NCBI GenBank assembly: GCA_023079485.1
Contig: CM041103.1
Span: forward strand, 10,272,503 to 10,336,502
Reading direction: 5' to 3'
Length of the DNA stretch: 64,000 nt
DNA from: Archilochus colubris
Lineage: Eukaryota; Chordata; Aves; Apodiformes; Trochilidae
The position numbers and the translations under genes are program-made. Positions 39,751 through 49,105 of this stretch are shown here, one piece after another; position 1 is the stretch's first letter, and each line of letters begins with the position of its first letter. A model generated the notes under the pieces. The model was given only the letters and a program-made list of their open reading frames with translations, was not told where the DNA came from and made no database searches.

Positions 39751-39848
39751 CTTCCCGCTCCGGCCCCGGCAGCTCCTGTCAGCTGAGCGGCGGCGGCTTC
39801 CGGGGCTGGGCCCGGACCCACGGCCCGCCCAGAGCCCGGACCCAGGGC
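39600..39848 (-). promoter_or_regulatory. SYNRG: SYNRG CpG-rich promoter and 5' UTR
   Basis: GC-rich, TATA-less DNA around the SYNRG start. A YY1-like motif (AAGATGGCG on the minus strand, 39745-39753) overlaps the ATG, and an ETS-like CCGGAAG lies at 39797-39803. These are common in housekeeping promoters that start a short distance upstream of the ATG. The transcription start itself cannot be placed. Confidence 0.6.
39677..39750 (-). CDS. SYNRG: SYNRG coding exon 1 (residues 1-25)
   Basis: Gly/Ala-rich start, M-A-L-R-P-G-A-G then a run of Gly and Ala. Donor CCAG|GTCTGT is not strong but is the only one that keeps frame with exon 2. It ends in phase 2. Confidence 0.88.
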
Positions 39849-39966
39849 ACAACCCACGGCACAACCCCACAGGACAGCCCCACAACCCCGCAGGACAGCC
39901 CCACAACCCCACGGGGCAGCCCCACAACCCCACGGGGCAGCCCCACAACCCCACGGGACAGCCCTC
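39849..39966. repeat. 21-bp minisatellite upstream of SYNRG
   Basis: Five full copies of a 21-bp unit (acaaccccacggggcagcccc and close variants, starting at 39861, 39882, 39903, 39924 and 39945) plus a partial copy on the left. Variants differ at one to three bases. It lies 100-216 bp upstream of the SYNRG ATG, so in the promoter or 5' UTR. Confidence 0.9.
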
Positions 39967-41277
39967 AGGGAGAGATGGCGGCGGGAACACAGACGTCCCG
40001 CCAGGCTTGGTGATACCGGGCTGAGGAGGGAAAAGAACCCTGCCTTCTCCTCACAAAGCTTTTTAAAATCCAAGTTTTATCTTGATAAAAGTCAGCTGCG
40101 GGGACCTAAAAACGAATCTCGCCTCCCTTCCGCCGAAGCACCAAGGCTCCCGCCGTTCCCCAGGGCTGAGCTGACAGGTCATCCCCTCAGCTGCTGCTGC
40201 TGAGGACACTGGAAATCTCTGTTATTATTACCTTGTGATTGTACCAGCCCAAAACCTCAACTCTGCTGATAAATAAAGGCTGCCGAGGAGGTGCGGTAGG
40301 AGCATAGCACTCGGTGCTCATCTCTCTTCCCAAGGTAAGGAATCTTTGCTAAAACACAGGACCCAGCCTGGAAGCCCTGGAGTTGTTCTTTGGCCTCAGG
40401 TAAAGCACAACAGCATTGCCCAGGGGGTAAATCCTGGGAAAAGCCACTGCTTAAACCTCTCTGTAAGCTACCGACCACTGTGAGAAACCATTAAATCACA
40501 CCCTGAGAGAAGGAGCTGGATGGAATTTGAGGTCTCCTTTTAAAACAAAGTCCCTCAAAGGTAACTTTTTCTGCAGTTAGAATTGCACTAAGCTGCTCAT
40601 GAGCAAAAGCTGTTTGCTCTCCTGCTACCACTCCTGAAGTACACATCTACTCGAGATAGCAGTAGAGACTTTAAAGGTGAATACTGGTAATTCCTTACTC
40701 AAAATATATTAAGCATACTCCCCCTCTTATCCATCATCAATATCTCACAGCAAGCAAGCTGCTATTTATCAGAATCTAAGGCTACATTTTTATTAATACA
40801 TACAGGTAAATTTGCTCACGGATGACCAAATTAAGACATTAGTTCTCATACAACCCAAATATAAGATACAATTCTGCAAACAAAGCAAAAGCAACTCAGC
40901 TCTGTCTAGTTCTGGAGCAAGCAAAACAGGATGCAGAGCCTTCTATCAGCTCCTCACAGAACTTCAGTCATCCCTTGGCAGAGCTGTAAATAAATTATAC
41001 AGACCTGGGCTCCACTTCCACTCTGGATGAGACATGACAAAGCAAGGAGACAACCCTGTAGAGAACACTTGCTTCAAGAAGGATTGTAGTGGCAAAGGAA
41101 AAGCCAGTCCTGCCTTACTGGAATTCTGACACAACAGTGAGCTGAGAACACAATCATGAGATGGGGAGGTGGGAATTGTGTGGAGCCTGTGGAACAGCCA
41201 TGGAATAATGCCTGGAGACCTGGCACACCCAGGCTCTACAGACAGGCAGCTCTGTACCAGAATCTTTTACAACCTTG
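39967..41277. other. Intergenic region between the SYNRG promoter and DDX52 3' end
   Basis: No gene recognised. GC-rich until about 40150, then AT-rich. A further minus-strand AATAAA at 40789-40794 could serve a longer DDX52 3' end. Confidence 0.5.
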
Positions 41278-41283
41278 TTTATT
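41278..41283 (-). terminator. DDX52: Candidate DDX52 poly(A) signal
   Basis: Minus strand reads CAGAATAAACAAGGTTGTAAAAG; it is the nearest AATAAA after the stop codon. Confidence 0.5.
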
Positions 41284-41846
41284 CTGAGGCTTAAACAGCA
41301 AACAGTTCAAAATTACAGTAGTGTTTACAGACATGTAAACCACGAGTTGTTTCAAAATTATTTTATAGAAGCAAAAAACCCAAGGAGGGGCAAGGCTTTA
41401 CTGTCAATACAAGAGGGTTCAGTTTGGTTTTTCAAGTGTCCAGGGAAGTCTCTTGACTGCCGCATTTCTCACACCTAACAGCAGGCTTTGCAGAGTTTCT
41501 GCCACTGAATCTTCTCAAAGTCTGACAAACATATTAGGGATTATCTGAATACAGAAGTGACAGTATTTCCAAGATGTAATATAAAACTCTGTGACAGTAA
41601 CACAAACAGATGCAATGAACTGCTGTTCAGAAACACAAGGCATTTACTGCAGGAGTGCACTTCTATGAGAAGCATTCAGAAATCTGCTACTGGTTATTTC
41701 AGCAGAGACTTCCTTGCATGTCAACACCTATCCTCACCCAGTAGGAAACTCAAATATTTTTTTCCTTTCACCTTTGCTGCTACCTTCAGTCTTCTGTTCC
41801 TCAGTACAGAGGTGTCAGCCCCAGCTCCCCAGCAGGCTGTTGTTAT
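41278..41846 (-). other. DDX52: DDX52 3' untranslated region
   Basis: Non-coding sequence after the DDX52 TGA, up to the first strong minus-strand AATAAA (41278-41283). The cleavage site would lie about 15-25 bases beyond it. Confidence 0.55.
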
Positions 41847-41934
41847 TCAGCTGTTTGAACCAGTCTGTATTTTACTGCCATTTTTCTCTTCTTTGGCTTT
41901 CCTTTTTTTCTTAGTATTTTCCTTTGTAGTTTTC
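41847..41934 (-). CDS. DDX52: DDX52 exon 15, terminal coding exon (residues 584-612)
   Basis: Acceptor TTCTTGTAG; the first base completes ATG (Met584). Encodes [17 protein letters not shown] and ends T-G-S-N-S-stop (TGA). Basic composition and position match the final exon of mammalian DDX52, although the sequence itself is divergent. Confidence 0.8.
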
Positions 41935-44900
41935 CTACAAGAAACACATTGGAGACCTGAATATAATACATGAAGTACACAGCAGAGACACAGACATTAG
42001 TTGTTTTACATCCTATTAGTGCAGCTGAGTCAAGTGACAGCTCACCTGAAGCCTGGCTCTAACCCCAGCAGTTTAAACCCAGCTTTCTGTCACCCCACAT
42101 GGCACCATGCAAGGCAAACTGATGCTCATCCAATTTCCAGATACTGACACTAAAACTTCATCACTAAAATAATTCTGACTGGGTGGTCCATCCAAACAAG
42201 TTACCAGTTATTTTAGAGGAAGCTTGCTGGGCCTTCTCTGGATAGACAGAATCTCTTAACTCCTCTTGAGAAAAAAACTACTTACATTTTTCTTTTGTCT
42301 TTTTTTAAGAAGCACTTGGGGGTGGTACAAATGGATTCTCTTTTCAGTGGTTTCTTAATGAACTTCTTCTTTTGTTTGCTGAGAACAAGATATAGTGAAG
42401 AAGGATTATATTGCTTTGAAGAGCAAAAAAAAAAAAATAGTCAGTAAATAAAACAGATAATTAAATCCTCTACTAGTTGTTAGGGATTTATGGGTCTAAA
42501 AATATTTTCAGTGTTGCTTATTCTGAGACTTGTCTCTCAAACTCTATTTTGATACATAAAATATATATAAGATTTCCAGGTTTAGAAACTATTACAAGTA
42601 ACAAAAAAGCATGTGAAAACCATTAATTATTTACCTACATGCATACACCAATTTTTCTAAAGATAAAGGACTTTCTTCCAGGTACCAGAAGCCCAGTTGT
42701 GATTCTAAACTGCAGCTTTGTCAAACAACTTGATCTTCTGTAACCCTTATACACCCAGCATCACTTGTGCAGGCTTTTAAAATGGGAAACTGGTAAAACT
42801 ATTCAAATGAAGATACCTTTGCAGCCTGGGTAAGTGTTTTATGTAGTCTGGCACAGGACAGCCAGCTCGCTGGATCACGTTGGCTATGCTGGAAAGGAGA
42901 GGAGAGGAGAGATGAACCCCACTGTGGTACCCCTGGAAGTTTCACCACGTTGGTACAGAGAGAGTTCTCTCTCATATATATAAATATATATATGTATCTG
43001 TACTTGTAAGAGCTTTGCACAGCAGTGTGGGGTTTCCAGAGCATGGCAATGCTGTGCTGATGAGGTACCAGACACAACCAGATGGTTCAGCAGTACACTC
43101 TTCAAAATGTAAAAAATAATTTTTGCTCCCCCATGTTTCTAATTTACCTCCGTAATAAAGGTTTATCATCTTCTGTAAAGAAAGTCACTGCTTTCCCTGT
43201 GTGCCCAGCTCGGCCAGTCCGACCTGTCAAACACAGATTTTGCAAAGAGTAGATTATTTTACTTTAAGTATCTCCCTTTATTCTATTCCTCAGCCCCAGT
43301 CTCCTAATGTGTGTTAGTGTATTAAGCACACAACCAAACAGCTGATCCCCAAAGCCTGTACCTATTGAAAGCACAGGTATGTCTGAAGCTTCGAAACATT
43401 TAAGGTTCATAAAAGGCTGAGAAAAATTAACAGTTTTACTGAAAGTTAAGCCCAGACACAAACAGGCTGAAGCAACACAGAAGGTAGTGTTGCAGCAACA
43501 GAGGAGGCTTGGCTCCAGGATTTTCACTTGTGCACAAGAGCACTGACATTAAAGACCTAGGAAATGAGGAAAAGGACAGAATTTGGGACCCATCACTCAC
43601 CTATCCTGTGGATGTACTCCACAGCACTCGTTGGCAAATCATAATTGATGACCATATTCACACCTTTGAAGTCAATCCCTCGAGCCAGTAAGGCTGAGCA
43701 GATGAGCACCCAGATCTTCCCAGCTCTGAAACTGTGTACCACGTTATCTCTCTAGGGAAAGAAAAGGAAGGGACTTGGAAGCAGTCCAAGGAGCAATTTG
43801 AGAAGGGAGGTAAATTTGTTTCCTGAAAGCTGTTGTGATGTTAATGAGTAAAACTTAACCTCTAATTGAAAACCTGCAGTAATTTACTGCTAATGTTACC
43901 TGAAGTTACATCAGTAAAATATTCCTTGGCATGATATCCTACCTGCTGCTGGGTTTTGTCTGCATGGATGACATCCACGTTGATGCCTTCATAAATAAGT
44001 TCATGGAAGAGCTCTTTAGCCCTCTCAATAGACTGTACAAAAACAAGGACTGGAGGAGCAAAACCCTGCAAAAGAACACACCTGGCTAAGGCTCAGTAAT
44101 GTACCCATCACTGGAGAGACTTCACCAGCCCCAGCATTTGATGGGTTTTTTTGACTAACCAAATCTTTGGAAGTCAGAACTAAGCAAGCTCAGCTCTACT
44201 GCCTTTGGCAGAACAGCTCCTAACTTAAGCACCAGGTTGCATTTTAATCCACAGAAACAAACACTTTTCTCTTCATACCACCTGATGTGAGGGACCCACT
44301 CCCACTGCCAAGAGAACTTCAACTTTTGTTGCACAAACTGCTCCTGAGAGCAAGACTCAAATATACAGCCAAGAGGAGGGAACCCCCTCAGGAGGAGGGC
44401 TCTTACTCTTCCCCTTGCACAGCAGATGTGGACAAAGGTTTAACACGTGTCACAGAGAAGCTTTGCCTGAGGAGGTGCTGAGTCCCTGAGAGAACACACA
44501 GCTCAGTGCACAGAACATCCTTACCCTCTCCAAAATACCTTTTTAATGAGCTCTCTCATTGCTGTTAGTTTTCCTGTCTCAGACCCAACAAACAACAGCT
44601 CTTGTTCTACTGTCTCTGCTGCAGAGTTTCTGAAATGAGAAATCCAACAGACATCGTGCTGTTAGTTGGCATATATGAACACTAAAAACCTGGTGAATGA
44701 AAACACTGCATGAGAAACCTAATTCACCAGTACTTGCTTTTAAGAGTAATGTTTCTTTGATGATAAAGTAGTGGGTAAAGGAAAACAACACTTTCCCCAA
44801 GAAGTGAGAAAGCTCTGTGTGTCCAGTTTTTTTTCTGGAGACAACAAACCTGCAGTCCTAAGATCAACAACAGAGGCACACAACCAAACATGCTGATGAG

Positions 44901-47900
44901 GCAAAGCAAGTACATAATTTGCCTAGGAAAAGTAAAATACAACAAACAAAAAAGCATGACAGAGCCAAGAGTAGAGCTGCAGACCCACCTTGCTCCAACA
45001 GAGACCAGAATGACACTGTCCAGGTTGAGTTTACACCACTCCTCCACATCGTGGGCAAAGGTTGCACTGAACATGGCTCTCCTGACCAGGTGGGAAGTGC
45101 AGGCCAGGAAGATGGAGGCCAACTGCTCCCTGAACCCCCTCTGCCCATCTTCAAACAGCTTGTCTGACTCATCCACCACCAGCCACTCCACACTGGGGAC
45201 AGAGAGGTTTGCTGCTGACTAAAAAGTCACTCATGGAGAAAGCAAAGGTCCCGTGGGACCATCACAGATGCCAGGATTATGTCTGCACCTGCTTCGTGGT
45301 GGCAAAGCCAGAGGTGAGAAAGATGCTCAGTACCTGGTCAAGTCTATGGCTGGAGGATCTTGTTTCAGCAAATAAATGAGTCTGTTTGGAGTAGTCACCA
45401 GTATATCTATGGGGGGAAGAAAAGCAAAACATTAAAAAGGACACAAAATAAAGCAGCAGACTAACAGAACCCTGAGAAACCCAAGTTCCCTCTGCCAGAG
45501 GTACAATTCCACAGGCTCCACTGCCTCAGACCCCAGGTCCCCCATACCAGTTACATCTGTAGTGCTGAGCCAGAGACAGCACACCATGAGTGGTGCTGAG
45601 TGATCTCTGTAAAACCACACAGGCCAGAAGGGGGGGTGACGTTTTGGGACTTTTCAGAAGCACTTCAGTTGTGAAAAAACAATTACCAAACTTCTTAGAT
45701 GACTTGGGCCCAAACTTCTTTGCAGCCTCAGCTGCCTTGTGGATGATGTGGATCCTGAAGCCTGTCCCCTCTGCCAGCTTCACCAGCTCCCGATGTGTCT
45801 GCAGGGACAGCAGCAGGGGTGACATTTCCAAAAGGAGCTGCCTGGCTTTGGAAACCAGAGACCTGCAGGCAGCCCTGGAGAGAGAGCTTCCAGCACCACC
45901 CTCATTTCTCACTCAGGAAAAAGCTGCTGGGTTTTGCCATGCATGTATTCCTAACGTGTGTTATTCTGATCTCTCAGGCTGCAGCTCCCACACATCCCCT
46001 CTCCCATTTGAATAAAACTGGAACCCTGCCCCACGCTGCACTTCTTTATTTCAGTTTAATAACAAACTGTATCAAGTTATTTGTTGAAATTCCCTGTTTG
46101 GGACAAGCAGATGAATCTCTGGTAGCAATCTCAGCCATGAAGGTACCAGGAGCACCTAAGCACTGGGCAGCTTTAAAATATGATCAAAGAATCTTGAGCC
46201 TCTAATCTAATCATCTTGATTAGATTGGGATCTAGATAGGCCACTGCTTCACAGGAGACAAAAGACCATTTAAATCAGCTCTTTCTGATATCAGAGGGTA
46301 ATAAAGGAAAAAAATATTTACTCAGCTGCTATTTTACTGATTCAGAGTGAAAACTTTGAAGTGCATCAAGGCAACAACAACAACAACCCCTTTCCCCTCA
46401 CAACACACCTGGCTGGCAAGCTCTCGGGTGGGAGATATGATCAGAGCTCGGAACCCTTTGTTCCTGGGCTGTTTCAGATGGGCTAAGAGAGGGATACAGA
46501 ATGCCAGGGTTTTTCCAGACCCAGTAGGAGCTGAAGCCAGAAGCTCCCGACCCTGTAAGAATAAAAAAAAAGAGGGAGGTTTTATTTTTATCAGGGGAAA
46601 AACAAACCAAACCAAAACCAAAGACATTCAGGAAAATATTACTGCTCCAAATTGCCCCAAAACACATCCTACTGCAGTGGTTAAGTGAGAGCAGAGCACT
46701 CACATGCAGCATGACAGGAATGGCCTGCATCTGGATGGGGGTGGGGACCTGGAAGCCAGCAGCCTGGATGTTCTCCATGATTCTGGGGTGGATGTTGTAC
46801 TCCTTCTGAAGCTGATCAAAGGTGGCAATGGGGTCAGGAAGATCTGTTCCCTGCACACTGATCCTGTGCTGATTCCTGAAGCGATTTATCTGAAGAGGCA
46901 GAACACAAACTCTTTCTTTCTTTCCTTGACAGCATAAAACTAAATACATGTGGATTCATCTCCTGGTTGCTCTTCCCTCACTCAGTCACCCTCCTCCCAA
47001 GAGAAATCACCACAAATGAAGCTCAGTTTTCAGAGAACCCTCCCAGACCCCAAGCCACATCAGAATCCAGGGTCCCACCTTTTCCCTTCTCAAACGTTCA
47101 AGTTTTTCTGCTGTTGGTTTTTTGTCTTTTGTATCTTTGAACGTTGCTTCCAGAGAGGACATCCACTTGATCCCGTTGCTTTCTGACAACCCTGGCACTG
47201 ATGCTGCTTCTGCAAGTTCCAAAGTTATGAAATTTCCATTAGCAAACTCCAGACAAAAATTATTTAAGAAGAAAGGACATCTCAAGTCCTTTTTTCTCTC
47301 ATTCTCACTCATGCTAACAAAGGCTCCAGAACCATGGCAATCACATCCCCACACCTCAACCTTGGACCCATAATTTATTTGCTTTGACACGGGCCAGCCA
47401 CAGAACCCAGAGGCCTCTTTTATTTCTGCTAAAATGCCCTATGGTACCTGCAGATTTACACTGCACTGAAGTAAGTAAGAAGCATGAACTTCCTCAGGGT
47501 ATTCTACCAGGGACACATATGGATGAACACACGTACCTCGTGTCTTTTTCTTTTTCCTTTTCCCTTCACTGCTTCCTGCAGTTCTTTTTCTCTTTCCTGT
47601 CACCTCTCCACCGCTTTTCCCTCCTCCATTCTCCTGTTGCTCCTTCACCTCTTCTCCTGCCAGCCCCCGGGGGGCTTCCTCCTTGCGTCCGAAGAAGTCG
47701 AGGCTCTCCAGAGAAGCGCTGCCCACGCCGCTCCCCTTTATCACCTGGAGCAAAAACCGGGACACTGCCTGGAGCAGACCCCAGCAGCTCCCACAGGGAG
47801 GCCCGGGAAGGGCGGAAGGGCCGGGGCCCGCAGCCAACATGGCCCCAACCTCCCCCGCGTTGATTCCTCACCCCGAATCTCCGCGCATCGACCTCGAAGC

Positions 47901-47958
47901 GCTGCACATCGAAGCGGGCACCGGCACCCAACCTCCGGAACAGCTCCCTCGCCTCCAT
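41847..47958 (-). CDS. DDX52: DDX52 / Rok1-family DEAD-box RNA helicase, whole gene (15 exons)
   Basis: DDX52 is the vertebrate Rok1, a nucleolar ATP-dependent RNA helicase needed for 18S rRNA maturation and small-subunit assembly. Fifteen exons join in frame to 612 residues (human about 599). The ATG at 47958-47956 begins [13 protein letters not shown], the family's start. Visible motifs: Q motif G-F-Q-V-P-T-P-I-Q (187-195), Walker A A-P-T-G-S-G-K-T (212-219), P-T-R-E-L (245-249), motif II as D-E-S-D (321-324, the variant normal for this family), S-A-T (356-358), V-L-V-F-V-Q-S (418-424), R-G-I-D (477-480), H-R-I-G-R-T-G-R (501-508). Basic Lys/Arg tracts at about 85-98 and 592-603 are likely nucleolar or nuclear signals. 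All catalytic residues are intact. The gene lies head to tail with SYNRG, whose start is about 2.1 kb beyond its stop. Confidence 0.95.
42286..42378 (-). CDS. DDX52: DDX52 exon 14 (residues 553-584)
   Basis: Basic tail with [17 protein letters not shown], parallel to the mammalian C-terminus. The donor AT|GTAAGT overlaps an in-frame TAA, so an unspliced message would stop right here after Met584. Confidence 0.9.
42817..42888 (-). CDS. DDX52: DDX52 exon 13 (residues 529-553)
   Basis: Encodes [18 protein letters not shown], the conserved end of the helicase core. Donor AAAG|GTATCT. Confidence 0.92.
42975..42996. repeat. Short (TA)n microsatellite
   Basis: catatatataaatatatatatg in the DDX52 intron between exons 12 and 13. 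Confidence 0.8.
43148..43223 (-). CDS. DDX52: DDX52 exon 12, motif VI (residues 504-529)
   Basis: Encodes [12 protein letters not shown] and [11 protein letters not shown]. Arginine fingers present. Confidence 0.94.
43601..43751 (-). CDS. DDX52: DDX52 exon 11, motif V (residues 454-504)
   Basis: Encodes [11 protein letters not shown] and [12 protein letters not shown], then Y-I-H-R-I. Acceptor CCCTAG, donor ATAG|GTGAGT. The motif VI arginines are split between this exon and the next. Confidence 0.94.
43943..44065 (-). CDS. DDX52: DDX52 exon 10, motif IV (residues 413-453)
   Basis: Encodes [17 protein letters not shown] and G-I-N-V-D-V-I-H-A. Donor CAG|GTAGGA. Confidence 0.95.
44539..44629 (-). 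CDS. DDX52: DDX52 exon 9 (residues 382-412)
   Basis: Encodes [15 protein letters not shown] and A-M-R-E-L-I-K-K, the linker into the second RecA domain. Confidence 0.94.
44989..45192 (-). CDS. DDX52: DDX52 exon 8, motifs II and III (residues 314-382)
   Basis: Encodes [15 protein letters not shown] and R-A-M-F-S-A-T-F-A. The motif II is D-E-S-D, not D-E-A-D, as in human DDX52. Donor CAAG|GTGGGT. Confidence 0.95.
45334..45406 (-). CDS. DDX52: DDX52 exon 7 (residues 290-314)
   Basis: Encodes [19 protein letters not shown], with motif Ib (T-P-N-R). Confidence 0.94.
45687..45798 (-). CDS. DDX52: DDX52 exon 6 (residues 253-290)
   Basis: Encodes [16 protein letters not shown] and F-G-P-K-S-S-K-K-F, a Rok1/DDX52 signature. 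Donor TTTG|GTAATT. Confidence 0.94.
46409..46552 (-). CDS. DDX52: DDX52 exon 5, Walker A and motif Ia (residues 205-252)
   Basis: Encodes [15 protein letters not shown] and [11 protein letters not shown]. The P-loop lysine is present (K218). Confidence 0.96.
46704..46889 (-). CDS. DDX52: DDX52 exon 4, Q motif (residues 143-204)
   Basis: Encodes [13 protein letters not shown] and the Q motif [16 protein letters not shown], which senses the adenine of ATP. Donor CAT|GTGAGT. Confidence 0.95.
47079..47209 (-). CDS. DDX52: DDX52 exon 3 (residues 99-142)
   Basis: Encodes [10 protein letters not shown] and ends L-E-R-L-R-R-E-K; the W-M-S-S motif is shared with mammals. Acceptor TTGCAG, donor AAG|GTGGGA. 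Confidence 0.92.
47537..47744 (-). CDS. DDX52: DDX52 exon 2 (residues 30-99)
   Basis: Begins V-I-K-G-S-G and holds L-E-S-L-D-F-F-G, the conserved pre-helicase motif, then acidic and finally basic sequence (G-K-R-K-K-K-K-T-R). Acceptor CTCCAG, donor CGAG|GTACGT. Confidence 0.9.
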
Positions 47959-48150
47959 CTTGCCGCCCGCCTCCAGGCCACTCCGGAAGTAACGAGCACT
48001 TCCGGGAATACCTGGAAGCCGCCGCCGTCTCCTAGCAACCGCGCGGCGGCCTCAGGCTCCAGCCGGACGAGTTCCGCGCTAGGCCGCAACGGGCCCGGCG
48101 CTTCGGGAGGAGCCACAGGGACCCCCGGGGGGCTTCAGAACAGCGGGGGG
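47870..48150 (-). promoter_or_regulatory. DDX52: DDX52 CpG-rich promoter
   Basis: GC-rich, TATA-less DNA. Two ETS/GABP-like sites face each other: CCGGAAGT at 47983-47990 and ACTTCCGG at 47998-48005. A YY1-like motif (CAAGATGGAG on the minus strand, 47952-47962) overlaps the start codon. GTCTCCTAGCAAC at 48027-48039 fits the RFX X-box. All are motif matches only. Confidence 0.6.
47872..47958 (-). CDS. DDX52: DDX52 exon 1 (residues 1-29)
   Basis: Encodes [17 protein letters not shown] and ends D-A-R-R-F-G at CGGG|GTGAGG. Phase 0. The next intron is only 127 bp. Confidence 0.9.
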
Positions 48151-48179
48151 GCTCTGTGTCACACCCGACAGCACCCTTT

Positions 48180-48256
48180 CACCCGACAGGACCCTCCCAG
48201 ACCCCGTTACTGCAGCAAAGCTGCAGTAACGGGGTCTGGGAGGGTCCTGTCGGGTG
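48180..48256. repeat. Perfect 37-bp inverted repeat with 3-base loop
   Basis: Left arm 48180-48216 (starts cacccgacaggaccc, ends ttactgcagc), spacer AAA at 48217-48219, right arm 48220-48256. All 37 positions pair. The 10-base start of the left arm (cacccgacag) also occurs alone at 48162-48171. It lies 222-298 bp upstream of the DDX52 ATG. Confidence 0.95.
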
Positions 48257-48433
48257 GGACACGCAGCCGGGTGATGGTTGTTGCTGCCCCTTTTCCTCCT
48301 TGCCCTTCACCAGGAGTGTTTTCTCTCGGTTCTGATTCAAACGCATGTTGTTAAAAGGCCTTTAAGGCTCAGTCCTGCACAACCCTCTGGATTTGAAGAC
48401 CTGCTGAGCATTTGGTGTGGAGCTGGTTAGGGC

Positions 48434-48473
48434 TCCTGGTGATGCTGGAATGATCCTGGTGATGCTGGAATGA
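48434..48473. repeat. Exact 20-bp tandem duplication
   Basis: Two identical copies of tcctggtgatgctggaatga, 48434-48453 and 48454-48473. Confidence 0.95.
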
Positions 48474-49067
48474 AAAGCCCAAATAATTTGTTTAATGGTG
48501 GTTTCCCCTGATGGCATCCAGCCCCATGAGTGGAGAAAGAAAACAGAGAGGCAGTGGCAGGAGCACTGAGCAGCTGAGCTCACCTGGCCAGGGCGATCTG
48601 GAACATTTTGCATAGATTAAGATCAGTATTTAATTCATGTATTTATTCATTATGATAAACTGTGAGACCTAATGGTACAGCTCAGTCCCCTAGTACTCTA
48701 TCAGATCAAACCATACAGATATTTTTCCTGGTGTTCTTGAAGTAAAACAAACAGAAATCCAATTAAGCAGTAACAGAATTACCAAAAAAATTTTATCTAA
48801 AAATGCAGTCTCCAGGGCTAAACACTGACATTGCCAAAATCCAGGAGCCCAAAGAGCTTCAGGTAACCTCTGTTTCTCTTGTAACGTTCACCACTTCAAT
48901 TCCTAACTTGTAGAATGAAACACAGCACAAACTCCATCCTCCCCACGGCCCCTCTCTGCCTGATTTATGCTGCTTTTTTATCTTTTTTTTTTTTTAATTT
49001 TCCAACCTTTTCACTTCCCAGCAGAGGGATGGAAGGACCCATGTGGGTGCTGAACACCCCAGCAGTG

Positions 49068-49105
49068 TCCCTGGTGTCCCCAAGCAGTCCCTGGTGTCCC
49101 CAAGC
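49068..49105. repeat. 20-bp tandem repeat, about 1.9 copies
   Basis: Unit tccctggtgtccccaagcag at 49068-49087, followed by an 18-base second copy. Confidence 0.9.

Noticed and set aside
39357..40024. + strand frames of 142-218 codons
   Set aside because: Pro/His-rich translations of the SYNRG CpG promoter and its minisatellite, antisense to a well-supported exon.
47683..48354. A 223-codon + strand frame
   Set aside because: Antisense to DDX52 exons 1-2 and its promoter and it crosses the inverted repeat; no recognisable protein.
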